Shown: positions 24,249 to 37,453, counted from the stretch's first letter. The stretch is 64,000 nucleotides of DNA from Chinchilla lanigera (GCF_000276665.1 NW_004955433.1:18226348-18290347); one strand, 5' to 3'. Notes: generated from the sequence alone by a model not told the origin. Program-made: numbers and translations.

Positions 24249-24681
24249 TGTTACTGTGGTTTGGATAAGGTTTGAGCATTTCCCCCAAAAGTCCCTGGAT
24301 TAGATGTGTGGTCCTCAGCATGGTGATGCTGAGAGATAATGGAGCATTTAGGAGGCAGAGTGCCTCCTGCAACATAATTAGGTAACTGTCAGTGCAGCCC
24401 TCTGAATGGATTAATGGACCCCAGTTAGTTTCCACAAGAAAGAGTTGGTATAAAAGAACAACACCTTCCCCTCAGGCTCTGTGGCTTCCTGTCTCACCAC
24501 TCAATTACTTTTGCAGTAGTTCCCACCACTGTTGTGCCATCCAATATGGAGCCCACACCTGCAACCCAGCTGAGACCATCACCCTTTGCTTGAACCTCCA
24601 AAACTGTCAGCTATATCAATATCTTTTCTTTATAAAACACTTGGTCTCAGAAGGAGCCAGGAAAACAGTCTGATACAAAGA
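24249..24681 (+). mobile_element. MaLR/MLT1-type solo LTR
   Basis: Starts TGTTACTGTGGTTTGGATAA, contains ATTTAGGAGGCAGAG and TGAATGGATTAATGGACC, then an AACCTCCAAAACTGTCAGC block, and ends near GATACAAAG. The order matches MaLR LTRs. The frames on both strands within it (24109-24435 minus, 24392-24673 plus) arise from the LTR. Confidence 0.7.
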
Positions 24682-26416
24682 TAATCATAAAGGAATGGTC
24701 TAGAGGTCAATATGTGTGGAAGGATGGGGAAGAAAGAAAGCAAAGGCAGAGAAGTTGAACTTTCTATGCAGGCACAATAACCCCACAGCTTAACCCGCAG
24801 GGAGTTTTGCAGTTATAACAGTCTTCAGAGTTGTGCCTATTGAGCAGAGATGACCAGGACTTAATATTAACACACTGACACTGGTCACCTTGAATTACGT
24901 GTTTCTCTGCAGTTAAGGCAGTCGCTGGAGGAGCTGAGAGCAAATAATGGCTAGTGAGAATATCTTCATCACTTGGAACCACAAAACGTTCATTGAAATG
25001 AGATCTGAGAAATACACTGCAGAGTGCACACCATGGTAGACATTCTTAGCTTTTTTAAGCTTTAGCTTCTTTTCTACAGAATGAGGATAAATAAAATCAC
25101 CAGCTGGTAACTAGTAGAAAAATTAAGATTTTGGTCTGAATTTTGTCTGCAGGTCTAGTGCTGATGGTCTCTGTGAAAAATCTTCAAACATACATCAAGG
25201 ATATGATTTCTTCATCAAATCATCATGAAGGCTCTACCTATGTTAAGATATTTATTACTTTTTATGTTTTAATAATTAGACATTCCTTGTTCATAACTCT
25301 TATAAGTATTTGTTGTACTAAGTTTCTAAATAAAATTCTGGCTCCATTTGAGGACAATAAATAGGATTATAAAAGGGTATGTATAATTAATTTCCTATAT
25401 TGAATACTTACTGTGTTCTGCTAATGTGCATAGTAATGTACCTTCTGTGTAGACTGATGAAAAGTGAGAATGATACAACTCTTTTATTAAAATATATTTT
25501 AAACAGTGAGACATTGAAGGAAAATCATTGCAATGTAGAATTAAGAATAAAGACATTTTCATGTAAATTTCAGTTGTGCATTTGTTTACATGAAAATTTC
25601 AAAATTTTATATCTATGGTTAAAAAAAGACCTTTGCCACAAAGGTATTTGAAGAATGTAAGTTAACTGCATAACTCTCTCTGCTTCTGAATTAAGCCTGA
25701 CCTGTCAACAAGCTTTTCATGGGGAAGAGTCTAGAGGGAAAAAGAAGATGAAGGCTACTATGATTTTATCAGTCCATACTGCTTAGCTCATCACATGTAA
25801 GTAGAGTGGAGACTGTCAACACCCCCCAAACCAATTTTTTTTTTATTGGAATAATAAAAAGACTTTGTACAATTTTTCATTTTGTTTGATTTTTATAGTT
25901 ATTTAAGAATTTCAAGTGGGTTAAATATATCCTTTTATCTGAAAACAAAAACTAGAATTTTAAAAGTTCAATTATATCTATCTTAACTTTACATTAACTC
26001 TTAAGAAACAATTAGTTTCTTGATAAGAACCAGTGAAAAATGATAGAGCATGTCTTGTAAATTGAAACATAGTACTCCCTTAGAATAAACATCATATGTA
26101 AAAGACATTTTTGAGTTTCAAATTCTCATTGTCAGTTTAATTAATGATTTTAACATAGTAACAATAGTCTGATTTCTTGTTTTTTAAATGTTCATTTATG
26201 TACAGTGAATTACTTGTTCTTTGCCACTGTGCTTGTGTTGAGTATCATAAATTGTCTGTAATGTATTAAAATCGCCTCCAAATTGATCTTTCTGCAGTTT
26301 TCTTTCTGATTTCAATACTTTCTTCAATGGAGATATAAATAAGATCATATATGTCTTCTGCTATGCATAATATCTTTCACAACTCTCTACAGTATACAGG
26401 AAAATATCTTTTCAGT
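24682..26416. other. AT-rich DNA, one weak MIR trace
   Basis: TTCTACAGAATGAGGATAAA at about 25071-25090 resembles the MIR central block. Nothing else assignable. Confidence 0.35.
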
Positions 26417-26544
26417 AGTATATAACTATACAGGAGCCTGGGATTTAGCTCAGCAGTGCAGTGCCTGCCTGGCAAACACAAGGTCGTGAATTCAATTCCT
26501 GGTACTGGGAAAAAAAAAAACAGAAAAAAAGTATATAACGATAC
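26417..26544 (+). mobile_element. ID SINE, TSD-flanked
   Basis: GCCTGGGATTTAGCTCAGCA head, a GAATTCAATTCCTGGTACTG end and an A-rich tail. Direct repeats AGTATATAACTATAC (26417-26431) and AGTATATAACGATAC (26530-26544), 14 of 15 identical. Confidence 0.92.
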
Positions 26545-27049
26545 TAAATTGTTGCATTTCCAACAACTTTTTCATTTGACTCATGAAGTCAAATTACAGC
26601 TTGAGTTCTTACCTTTCTCCCACTTACCAGCTATTCGATTTTAGAAATTACCAGTAAGGTTGTTGGCACAAATTTTTCACTTAAAAAATGGTTATGAGAT
26701 ATATTTCACTCAAAATGTTTTTAGATAAATTCAATTATTGCCATCATAACTGAAAATAAGTAGGATGATGACAAAAGCAACAGGTAGTCAGAAATGATTA
26801 AGTACTAGGTGCTGCTTAAGCACTTAAGGTATTTAGCTGAGAATTTTCTAAACACAATTATTTCTCCAATTCTGGTGCTTTTATACACATTTTATTTTCT
26901 TTGTGAAAGATTACTCCAGTCTTCCTGGAGAGTGCCAAATCTTCCTTTACAACAAACTGTGAAACTGCCTGATGCCCTTTTTACTATTTACTATCACCTG
27001 AACCTCTTTTCAGATTTTTTTGGATCTGCTATGTTTAAGAAATAGAGTT
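26545..27049. other. DNA without a recognised feature
   Basis: Nothing assignable. Confidence 0.4.
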
Positions 27050-27145
27050 TGTTCTTAGCAGTAGAGATGTTGTCTTTCCTCTATATCCTGAATGCCTAGG
27101 TGAGTGCTTAGCATAAACAATCTGCAATTATTGATGTATCGATTA
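27050..27145 (+). repeat. L2/MIR-type 3' end fragment
   Basis: CCTCTATATCCTGAATGCC and TGAGTGCTTAGCATAAAC resemble the conserved L2 3' end. Short and diverged. Confidence 0.4.
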
Positions 27146-30100
27146 TTAACCACATACATAAATGATAACTATATGTACTATATCTCTAACCAATGAAATA
27201 TTTTTTGGATGAAATTATGACATACAAAGAACAATTAATTTCACCCTGAAGTTCTAAATATGATTTCACATCTGTAACAAACACAGAGAAACAGTAAAAA
27301 GCTGCACGTTCTACATTTATGCCTCGTTATTATGACTAACAGTGTCCTTGAGAGAAAAAAAAAGGTAAGGTAGGAGAGATGGAGAATGTAAATCTAAATC
27401 TTTGAGTCCAGCCAGTTTGGAACCCATTGTTGATAACTGAGTTCATAAGGTTCAGATTCCTTTCCAATATGATAGACTTTTCTTTCTAGTTACTCAAAAA
27501 AATATATTTTAGAAATATATTTTAAAACTCTCTCACTTCAATCATCTCCCACTCTGAGAAATTTCTGCCTGGAGGTTACTATAGAATCTGAGAATTGAGT
27601 TGAATCTAGACAAATCCAAGACATGACAGTGGAACTTGGTACTAGTGAGCCTCACTTGCATTTGTCACGTTTAGCAAGTAAAAATGAGAGTCCTCTGCCC
27701 TAACACAGAAACTTGTGAAAATAGTCCAAACATGTTGAAAGCCATATGTGAAAGGATGAAGGTTATTTAGTGAAATTTTTATCATGTTAAATAATGTAAT
27801 TAATCACAGAAGAAAAAAATTTAAAGTCATTTTCACACAATCTGTTTTTGTTGGAATTATTGAGATCAGTAATAATCATGCTTTTTCTCCAAATGTATGT
27901 TATCTCATTATTTAGCGAATGTTTCCCTCAACTCTATCTTACTAAGACTGACCATGACTAGATGCTAAAATAAGAAAGAAATACACATTCACTGTAGATA
28001 TTTCAAAATGTGGCATGTGTCCACAGACACAGCCTTCAGGGTTTTAGTGGGTTTGTTAAGATCTGAATTATTTTTACTGTAATAAAATACAAGTCCACTA
28101 ACTATGAAACTTTTCTCAGAACTTTGTTTGCAAGTCTGCAGAAACCACTAAGACAATCACCAGGGGAGTAGGTGAGACTTTACATGAGTTTAAAAATGAT
28201 AATAAGTAAATAAATATGTAAGTTGCATGGATAGCGGTAGTATAATATATCGTGTGGGGGCAAAACAATTTCAAGTCCTTCAAATCTATTTTTATAGTGC
28301 TCCAATATGACCACTTACTGATGAAGCTCTGAAAAACAGACTTTAATAGAACATTCAGACTTAAACCAAATTAGTATTCTTCCTAGGTCATGCTTAGAAG
28401 ATTGTATTCCCTATATTGAAGCAAATCTGCATGACATATTTGATGACATTTTATTGGAAAGAGTGGTTGTTACTGTAAAGGTGGGTAGTTCAAATTTCAT
28501 GTCCATTGTTTACTTATTGTGTAACATTAGAAAAGATCAAATATTTTGCTCAAAATTAATTTTGTCCATGTGTAGTAAATAATTTTTCAAATCATTACTC
28601 TTTCTTATGTCTTTCATAATAAAGATATGCAGATAGCTCTTCAATGTGTGATGTGGAGTAGACACTCTGTAAGTGTGAGTAGCGCCTTGCAATGGCTGCA
28701 TTCACTTTATGCCAATATTCTTAACTCAGCTTTAATGCTTCTGAACAGATGCCATCATATGACGTTGCAATATAGTAAATTTTTCTTAAATAGAATTTTT
28801 GTACTGTTCAATACTTTAGGTTTGTATTTATTTAAGAACTATGAGTAGTGAAAACTCTCATTTTGAGTTACATATGTATATGTACTTTATTATCACATAT
28901 TTTGGGACAGTATCCCTAAAAAGGTATGATTTGATTGATTTATAATACTTACCAATTACATTTAAGGGTAATTTTATATATTTAAAACTGTGTAGTGTTA
29001 GGTAGTGTTTTATTAACTTTAAATGATAAAGTCTGGTAGCAGTTTAGGAAATTTCTATGGTTTTAAGTGAAAAGACAGTGTCACAACATTGTAAAAATTT
29101 ACAAATATGGGAGAAAGAATTAGAATAACGAGAAATTATAAAAATTGCAAAACAATTTAAATGGCACTAGTAATTTTATCTGAACAATTTAAATAGACAT
29201 TGTTTTGTTAAGAAAAAGAGTATTACACAGCATTTCCTTTGAGGGCGTGTCCTTGATATAAATGTAGATGTTAACCTCCTAAATCTTGATTAGCATTTTG
29301 AGTGATTGATTTAAGTACATCATACTCACACTATCCAGCATTAGTTGACAAAAGAAAATTGGTACCTGTGCCAGTGATTGCCACTGTAACTCCCACACCC
29401 ACCAGTCTGCAGTGAAGATATCCCTGAGAATGACACATGTGTAAGTATATTTGTTTCTTTATTTAGTATCCCAATCCAATGATAGTTTATCCAAACATGG
29501 AATAACAATGTACATCCATCCCAGTTCACTTTTCATGCCTTTGAAGAAAATAACCTGCATGTAAACTGTATGAAATATGACATGTATCAATGTATATAAC
29601 ATTATAAAATAAATTAAATTATTTTAAAATATTAAGTGTTTGGACGTGTTTAGGTAAGAATATGTTCTCCTTTTCAGAGAAAAATAAATTTGTCTCCAAA
29701 GACAAAATGAACTACATTGTGTTTTTCAATTCGACAAAAAATAAGGTGATAGAATTTATAAACCTATTTTGGAATAACCCTGAAATGCAGATAATTACTT
29801 TTGATAATTCTGTCTTAAAGTAAATTTGTAGTCTGAAAGATTTAAAACTCAAGGACATTTTTGCATTTTATGTGCACTATTCAGTGCATCTAATGATTCT
29901 TGGCTTTCATTTGTTAAATAATAAATAATATTCTTTGACATAAGCTATAGTTAATTCTATAAATCAGTGGGATTGAAATGTTGTTTGTAATTGTGAAATT
30001 CAGTTAATGTGTAAACAAGTTTATCCCCATCTTCTCTATTTATTTTCCAAACAATTTTGTGCCTAGAGTTTTATATTTTCTTAACAAATACTTTTATGAT

Positions 30101-30408
30101 TAAACATTTGAATATTTTATACTAAAAATATCACAAATATTTCCTGGTATTAGTGTTGTTCCTGTGCATACTTTCCTTCTTATTAAGACTTCCACATTTA
30201 GGTATTTGTGTACAACAGTGTAAAACCAGAATTGTCATGTGTACTGTGGGCAAGATTGGAGATGGAACTAGTATAGCAACAAACAAATCTCTTTTATTAT
30301 ATCTGTATATTAATCTGTGCTTACTTTTATCTATATTTAACATTGAAATTATGTTAAAATACTTCACAATCTGCATCCAAAAAACTGTCATCTTAGACCT
30401 TCTTTTTT
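27146..30408. other. Long AT-rich stretch without a recognised feature
   Basis: No repeat of known family or coding region seen. 28620-28860 is somewhat less simple in sequence and could be conserved non-coding DNA; no direct sign of function. Confidence 0.4.
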
Positions 30409-30508
30409 CGTTTTTTTTTTTTGTCTTTTCTTCCTGTACCAGGAATTGAACTCATGGCCTTGTGCTTGCCAGACAGGCACTTTGCCACTGAGCTAAATCC
30501 CCAGCCCC
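30409..30508 (-). mobile_element. ID SINE
   Basis: Minus-strand ID with a GGGGCTGGGGATTTAGCTCAG head and a poly-A tail seen as the T run at 30409-30422. No clean TSD recognised. Confidence 0.9.
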
Positions 30509-32444
30509 TGACAAGATTTTTTTTTTGTCTTTGAGATTCTTAATAATAGGTCTCAGATAGGTGATGCAATAATGGTATCACTAGGAAATGAATACAGAAA
30601 AATAGAAGAGAATTTGGAGATAGGTAACAGGTGTTTGCTATATTATCATGGCGGTTTTCCTGTCTTACAGAGCTAAGTAATTTTATTCTGCATGTTTATG
30701 CTACAGACCGACTGGTAGTTTGACTTCAGTAATGGCACTTCTCTGATCTGCCTCAATTTCCTAAGATGTAAAAGTTGAGAATCAATGTATACCTCAATAA
30801 AGGTCCAACATTTCATGTCAAGTATTTATGACTGGATGTTAATTATATGTCTTGGACATATCGCTACATTGTTTCCCATTTGCCTCCACCTACTTTTTAC
30901 CTAGGAGTCAATTAGTTGTGTTGGCATGGCTAGATTCTGAAGGATAATCAATAATAAGTGAAAACTGGAAATGAATCTACTATCTACCCCATTAGCTATT
31001 TTCCTGATGCAACAACTTTAAAGCAGGATTCATAATGTCCTTTCACTATCAGGAGTTTGCATAAAGTAAGCAGTACCCAAACTATATCAAAATTTGAGCA
31101 GCTCCAGTTTCACATGCATATGAATATATAAACACACGATATGTACAGAGAATATCAAGAAGTGATGGAATATCAGAAGCGTCTTACTATACCACTTTGC
31201 TTTGTAAATTTGGATCTAAATTCTATTAGAAGACGGTGGAGCTTATTTGGAGGTGGCTGTGGGACCCTAAAATATTCCCTTCCTACTCAGCAATTTGGTT
31301 TTGTATGAAGTTAGTATGCTGTGCATATTTTCTCACTGAACAGGGAGAAAGGAGTTGTACATTGAATTTTCAGTATCTAGTCTTTCTTTCATCTGTAACA
31401 ACTGAATCTAGATTTCCTTTAGGGAGCAAATTCCCTCACTGAAAATGTCTCTGGTTTCACTTAGAGCTAAGGTTGATCACAAAGTTTAGTTCTAACCAGA
31501 GGACTGTACAGGGATATCAGGTAAGGCTTTTCTAGGAATATAGAGCTTCCATGAAGCTGTTTTCCTTGCACACCTATAATTCCTCCAAGAAGCACCACAG
31601 TGATGGTCTCCAAATGATCAGAAGGTGGTGGCCTGAGCAACTGTTCTTCACATTCTTCAGCCATTGAATCAAGAAGAGCTGCTAACCTCCAGAACTACTG
31701 CATGAGAAAACACAGATTTCTACTTCATTATGCTAATAAGAATTAATTTTTGTGTCAAACAGAACTTATTTTTAAATGATGTGTCCATGGAGAGTTGATG
31801 CAATTATTTGATAAAGAGATAGAGAGTACAAAACCAAAATAATATTAGAAAAACAGGAAGTTATGTTTTGGTGGCTAAATTTTGAATATATTCCAAATAT
31901 TTTACCAAATACAAAATTCTCAATTGTAAATAAAGAATAAAACAGGAAATCATCATATGCCATCCAGTAGCCTTAAATTTCATGTTTCAAAAATGCTTTT
32001 CTACCATCCAATGTAAGGAAGATGCTCAGAATTATGACAAAGAAGGAAAAAGACAAACTGTATTTGATTACAATTCTGTTCTACCCTCATTTGGAACTGC
32101 CGCATAAAACATACACTCAACAACACTAAATTCTACCAAATTAGACGATAAAAATCTAACACCATTAGCATTCAGTGAATATGACATTTACAGCATATAT
32201 GTAGAACTTCATTGTACAGAAAATAAAAGAAAATAGCTTTTGACATTTATTCATTCAATGAAAAATTCTTAAGTGATTCTAATTTTCTTGGTAAAATCCT
32301 AAGAATTCAAGTTAATATAAAATTTTTCAAATTCCTTTTACTTATTATAAGCCATGTATTAATATAGTATGCTAACAGGAGGATTTCTTTGCTATATTTG
32401 AAAGAGTACTAGAATGGAAACCTCATAATTTGTAATCTACTTCT
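30509..32444. other. AT-rich DNA, weak MIR trace
   Basis: GATCTGCCTCAATTTCCTAA at about 30747-30766 resembles the MIR centre. Nothing else. Confidence 0.35.
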
Positions 32445-32600
32445 GCATATTCAAGAAAGAAGTAGTTGGTTTAAGGATAGTTGTTTGATCTTTATTAGCT
32501 TAACTTGTTTTTCTTGATACCGAAAATGAAAATAATAACCCTAATTTCACGAGGTTACTTTAGAGTATATGCTTTAATAGGTGGCATTTTTCAGAATAGA
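32445..32600 (+). repeat. MIR fragment
   Basis: GAAAATGAAAATAATAACCC followed by TTTCACGAGGTTACTTTAGAG has the MIR central-to-3' order. Confidence 0.5.
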
Positions 32601-34009
32601 TCGACAAATGAATAGATGAAGTAGGGAGGAAGAACTCAGAGCATAAACTTCTAGTAAATGTCAAGTACCCCAAACATAATATAAGCAATAAGCATCATCC
32701 CAAACATCTAACTAGAGACCATCCTGTCCTGTTACAGCTCCAAATATAAAAAGTATGATTCAATAATACTAAAAAAGAAGACTTCAGAGTCTTCTTACTG
32801 GAAATATTATTAAGATGATATTAAGATTTGCCATTGGTTTTCATTTATTTGGGTTATCTCAATGGTTCCATGAAAGTAGCATACACTTTAGAAAGATTTA
32901 ACTAAATTAATTTATTTCTCTGTTATTGGAATTTTATGTTTGCAGATGCTAAGAAATAAAGTAGTTTCACCTGTGTTTTTCTTCTTCCTCCTCTTCTTTT
33001 ACAGTATGGTTGAGGTATAGCACTATCATTTGATCTATAAGACCTAGTTTTTAAAATTTAGTAGTTTAGTAATTAACTATAGTGTGATAAATCCAGTATG
33101 TTGGATATTTAAAAGATAACTGTCCTGTACTATTACAAAAAGTTAATTTTGTGAGAAACAATGAAGAAAAGGATAGCATTCCTATTCTAGAATAAAAAGA
33201 CTTCCTCAAAATTATGCCACATATGACCTTCAGTAAGACCCTGGATTGAAAACAAATGTGCAAAACATAAACTAGTTGTAGAAAGTACAGTCTAATATCT
33301 TAATTAATACTCTGGTTTCTCTTCAGATCGTATAAACATTTTGCCTTTTTACTATCTTAATTAGGAAATACTATGGCATTACTGTTAACTTTATAGGTAT
33401 TACAAAGGCATTACAGTGCGGTATAAGAATTTCCTTCTCAGAGGATACATGATAAATTATTTAGAAGTGAATTTCTGTGATGATGTCAACTTTATTTCAA
33501 ATGGTTCAGCTGATGTATAAATACATATGTATGCAGTATATTAATATTTAAGAAATCTAAGATGCATATGTATATGTACTTTGGAATTTTTCAAAGTTTT
33601 TTCCTAATTTTTCTCCAAGATAGTCTGCATATAAAAAACTCCCTAAAGAAGCATTTCTTAAACTTCAATGTTTGGGGGCAAAAGTACACAGATAAATAAA
33701 ACAGATCATATTCCATAAAATAAAGTCTTCTCTATAGTTTTCAGATAATAAAACATGAAGGAAATCACTGTCTCCTGATGCTACTAGAGAATGCAGTAAT
33801 ACAGTCTTGGAGAAGAAAGTGTTAAATAAACAAAAACTAATTTATGTGGATATCTTTTTTAAGGATTGACAGTGCAATTATCTCACACAATTTGCTAAAG
33901 GATAATATAGTATAACAACACATTTTTAGTCAGATTAACAACATTTAACCTACACCCTGTATATGTTCTCTTCCGTTTGCCCCACTCCATCCTGCTATTT
34001 TCCTTTCTA
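32601..34009. other. AT-rich DNA without a recognised feature
   Basis: Nothing assignable. Confidence 0.4.
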
Positions 34010-34300
34010 CCTGTTCCAGGGCGCAGGAGACGGACTTAAATAGAGGGTGCACTTTGCCATCTCCGTTTCAACTGAGTTTGGATGAGAATCACAGGCAGTT
34101 TGTGTGAGGGAGGAAGCGCAGTGTGCAGGCATCAATACGTGCAGCTGTGCCTTGAGGTAACTGGAGTCTGGAGGTCTCACCCGGCGGCCACCCCCACCCA
34201 CCTTTCTCTGCTCTGGTTCCTTTTCCTCGGTCCAGTAGCAATGGTATGTGCTTCCCTGACACACACTCTTTCACTTCTGGGCCTCTTATAACTTTGCCAC
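34010..34300. other. GC-richer islet, possible exon or regulatory block
   Basis: A short block clearly richer in G+C and CpG than its AT-rich surroundings, with no repeat family recognised. Two splice-donor-like sites lie on the plus strand: CTTGAGGTAACT (about 34152) and GCAATGGTATGT (about 34237). Three short frames overlap on the two strands; none has a recognisable domain. It could be a non-coding first exon, a retroposed fragment or a regulatory element. No promoter or acceptor partner is identified. Confidence 0.3.
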
Positions 34301-34876
34301 ACATCTGTAACTTGCCTTTTTCTCTCATTCTGGAAAAGTGAAAGTGTATGTATTTTTTAAATTTCGAAATATAAAATGACATTCTTCAAAACAAACAAAA
34401 ATGAGTATAAAAATCATTTATTTCTTCTGGTTGAATCCTGAATTTATTTTAATAATGGATTGAGATATATATGTCTAAAGTCAGCAATAACTAAAATATA
34501 AATATCGTAGGAGAACACTAAAGATCATCTTCCCATCACTAACTCTTCTCTTCCAGTAATGAAAATTAATAGCACTAAATTACCCGACACTAACTAAGAT
34601 CCACTTAAAACAGAAGAATCTTAAAGGCAGTTTCATACTTAAGAGAGTAGGACATTATACAAGCTTTGTACACCAATACACCAGTATGTATAAAAATATA
34701 AAAACTAGGTTATGCAGTAATGTGAAGTCAAAGAGTAAAAAGCAGAGTTTTTAAACTATATCTTCATAAATACATGAAAAACACAGAATATGATAATGAT
34801 CAAAATAGAAAGTCATTTCTACATGGAAAAAATGTGATTTTTCTTTTTATATATTTTAAAATATTTTATAATTGAG

Positions 34877-34879
<3 letters not shown>
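34301..34879. other. AT-rich DNA without a recognised feature
   Basis: Nothing assignable. Confidence 0.4.

Positions 34880-34912
<33 letters not shown>
34880..34912. repeat. (AT)n microsatellite
   Basis: About 16 AT units. Confidence 0.95.
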
Positions 34913-34917
<5 letters not shown>

Positions 34918-34967
34918 ACTTTTCCTTCTACCTTTTCTTCATGTCTCCATCCTCCAAAATGAATTTT

Positions 34968-35560
34968 GTTAGCCTATTATATTTTCCAGGGGCTATCATA
35001 ATAACCTAACACAAATTTATTGGCTTTTAAAATTTGTTATCTCACCAGTTGTGGTGTGCACCTGTAATCTCAATACTCAGAAAGCTGAGGCAAGAGGATT
35101 ACTGTGAGTTCAAGGGCAGCCTGGGCTATATAGTGAGTTCAAGACCAGCCTACACTACATAGACAGACCCTGTCTCAAAATTTCAAAAAATGTTGTCTCA
35201 CGACTGTGGAGCTCAGAAGCCCTGTATCTGTATGTCAGTAGGGTCATGCTGCTGGTGGAAGTTCTACGGGAAAATCTTTCCCTATCTCTTCCCACTTTCT
35301 GGTGGTTCCTGGAAAACTTAGGTCTTCTGTAGCATCATGGCTCCAGGCTCTGCCTCAGTTGTCACAAGAACTTCTGTGTGTGTGTGTGTATCTTTTAATA
35401 AGAGCAATATTGCCTGCATTTCGAACCCACACTCATCCAGTATGATCTCATATTTAAATAACAATATCAGCATAAACCCTATTTTGAACTCATATTCTGA
35501 GGTTTCAGAATAATTACATGAAGATTGCACTAGGTGCAAGCCAGGGGAGTATGGCATTGC
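34968..35560 (-). mobile_element. MLT1-like LTR in minus orientation, split by a B1
   Basis: Before the B1: TTAGCCTATTATATTTTCC, ACACAAATTTATTGGC. After it: CTCACGACTGTGGAGCTCAG, CAGTAGGGTCATGCTG. These are the reversed blocks of an MLT1-type LTR. The B1 with its 11-base duplication interrupts them. The far edge is approximate. A (GT)n lies at about 35376-35389. Confidence 0.55.
35035..35201 (+). mobile_element. B1-type SINE nested in the MLT1-like LTR
   Basis: B1 blocks: GTGGTGTGCACCTGTAATCT, AAAGCTGAGGCAAGAGGATT, AAGACCAGCCTACACTACAT, CCCTGTCTCAAAA. Direct repeats TGTTATCTCAC (35035-35045) and TGTTGTCTCAC (35191-35201). Confidence 0.9.
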
Positions 35561-35944
35561 AGGTACATAGCATCAGAGTCAGGGACCTCAGGCACCTACT
35601 CCACATGTGTTCATTTTCTGCCAGTGACCCAGAAGAAAACCTATTTCATTCCTTCTTTCCCTTCTCTCAAGCATACTAACATTCCCTTTTTTCTTATTTG
35701 AGTTTTAAATTATTATCACATATGTAATTATGCAGGGCAACAAGAAGCTTTTGTGACTACTTCAATTTTGTGCCTACATTCACCAATGAAAACTTTTTAT
35801 ATCACACACTTATGTTAAAGATGTCTGAGTACCAGTATAAGACTGGGTCATATTACCGAATCTACTACATTGTATGATAAGAATTATGGCCTAGAAAACA
35901 TGAAAGCCTTATGTGAAGGATACTAGGAATTCCTTTTTCAAAAT
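35561..35944. other. DNA without a recognised feature
   Basis: Nothing assignable. Confidence 0.4.
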
Positions 35945-36075
35945 TCTTGAATTATCACCCACTGTAAAGTTGGGAAACCTGAAGCTCATAGTATTACATG
36001 TTTTGCTCAAGATCACACATCTACTAAATTACCATGGATGTACCGAAGCAGTACTCAGAAAATGTTCTTATCCCA
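35945..36075 (-). repeat. MIR fragment, minus orientation
   Basis: Reversed MIR order: GTTGGGAAACCTGAAGCTC, GCTCAAGATCACACATCTA, then a TACCGAAGCAGTACTCAG-like block. Confidence 0.55.
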
Positions 36076-36239
36076 TAGGGGTTCTTCTGAGATTCACATC
36101 AGGAAAATCCACACTTTGATGAGGAAAAAAAAATATGAAAGAAAAATTACCAATTAAGGAGAAAGGTATAAGGAAATAATTCTGTCATTTGAGATAATTT
36201 TTCTTGGAGGGGGGCAAAATATATTTGAAAATCCTATTT

Positions 36240-36408
36240 CCTTTATATATATATTTTGGCCTTTTTGAAACAGGATCTCGCTGTGCAGTTCAGGCTGGCC
36301 TTGAGCTCACTTTGTAGGCCAGGCTGGTATCAAACTCAACAATCTTCCTGCCTCAGCCTCTTGAGTGCTGGGATTACAGGCTTGCACCACCATGCCCAGC
36401 ACCTTTAT
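36240..36408 (-). mobile_element. B1-type SINE with TSD
   Basis: Minus-strand B1: CTGGGCATGGTGGTGCAAGC head, CTGTAATCCCAGCACTC, and the tail as T-rich sequence at about 36258-36266. Direct repeats CCTTTAT at 36240-36246 and 36402-36408. One of the least diverged B1 copies here. Confidence 0.92.
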
Positions 36409-36581
36409 GGTTTTGACTAACCAGAATGAGAGAGAATCACGAACTGCTTATTAAAAATACTGGAAGAGGAATTCTTTCTGCCTGAATCCAGTGTTGCATC
36501 ATATTGTGGTTGGAAAGGGAATCAGAAGTTATTGTTTCTTTGAGTTCTCATTTTCTTTCTTTTCAGACATCTGAGAAATGG

Positions 36582-36721
36582 TCTAAAACGTCTTTTTTTT
36601 CTTTCTTTCTTTTTTTTTTTTGGATTTTCTCCGGTATCAGGAACTGAACTCATGACCTTGCACTTGCCAGGCAGGCGCTTTTGTCACTGAGCTAAATCCC
36701 CAGCCCCTCTAAAACGTCTTT
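36582..36721 (-). mobile_element. ID SINE with perfect 14-base TSD
   Basis: Direct repeats TCTAAAACGTCTTT at 36582-36595 and 36708-36721. The body ends in the GGGGCTGGGGATTTAGCTCAG head on the minus strand; the tail is a T-rich tract with C interruptions at 36596-36621. The perfect TSD suggests a fairly recent insertion. Confidence 0.95.
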
Positions 36722-37453
36722 GTAGTGTATTATTCACTGGTGGATTTCTTTTTAAATAAGGCATTTGTCAATTATGGATATTTCTTCATATTCTATGTTT
36801 GATCTGTAATAATCAAATCTCAGATAAAAGCCTGGACTAACAAACAAAATACCCTCAAAGAAATGGGTGTAATTTTTTTTTTCTGTTTTAATCCCCACAT
36901 GCTGCATACACAAAGGTCACTTATATAGCACATCTCCCATGGCCTTCATGTGGTACCTTTTCAGTGTCATGACCTCTGCAGATAACTCCACTAAAGACAG
37001 AGTCTCTATCACCTTTCTTTGGGTAAGTAACGTAGACTCCATGACATTGGACAGATATCTCCTCAGACAGTTTGGGCTTCACCAGCTCTGTCTTTATTAT
37101 TGGAACACCCTCCCAGAAGGCCATAGTTAACTGAACAAAGCATAAATAACAAAGCCTCTATTGACACTACTTCAAATTTTATTTAAAAATTAGGATCTCT
37201 GCCTCACCTGGAAAAGTAAGACACCTTCTCTTCTATTTATATATGTCTTTTTCTTAAAGAGAAAAGAACAAAAACAAAATAACAAAAACAAAGACAAAAG
37301 CAAAACAACATAAATACAATAGAAATGATACAGAATTCCAAAAAAAGATGATAGGAAATTAACAGTGGCTGTTATGTTATATATTGTTATATTCAAATAG
37401 TTGCTAAGATCACCAGAAATAGGCATGCAAGAATGATCAAAGACACACTAACT
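36722..37453. other. Non-repeat DNA with an unassigned minus-strand frame
   Basis: A 67-codon minus-strand frame (36921-37124) lies in a stretch less AT-rich than its surroundings (36890-37130). No domain was recognised; it could be an eroded repeat or retrogene piece. An A/C-rich (AAAACA)n-like tract occupies about 37257-37322. Confidence 0.3.

Noticed and set aside
24109..24435. 108-codon minus-strand frame
   Set aside because: Mostly within a MaLR/MLT1-type LTR; same reading is expected by chance in that repeat.
37190..37426. 78-codon minus-strand frame
   Set aside because: Runs through an A/C-rich low-complexity tract; Phe/Leu-rich chance frame.
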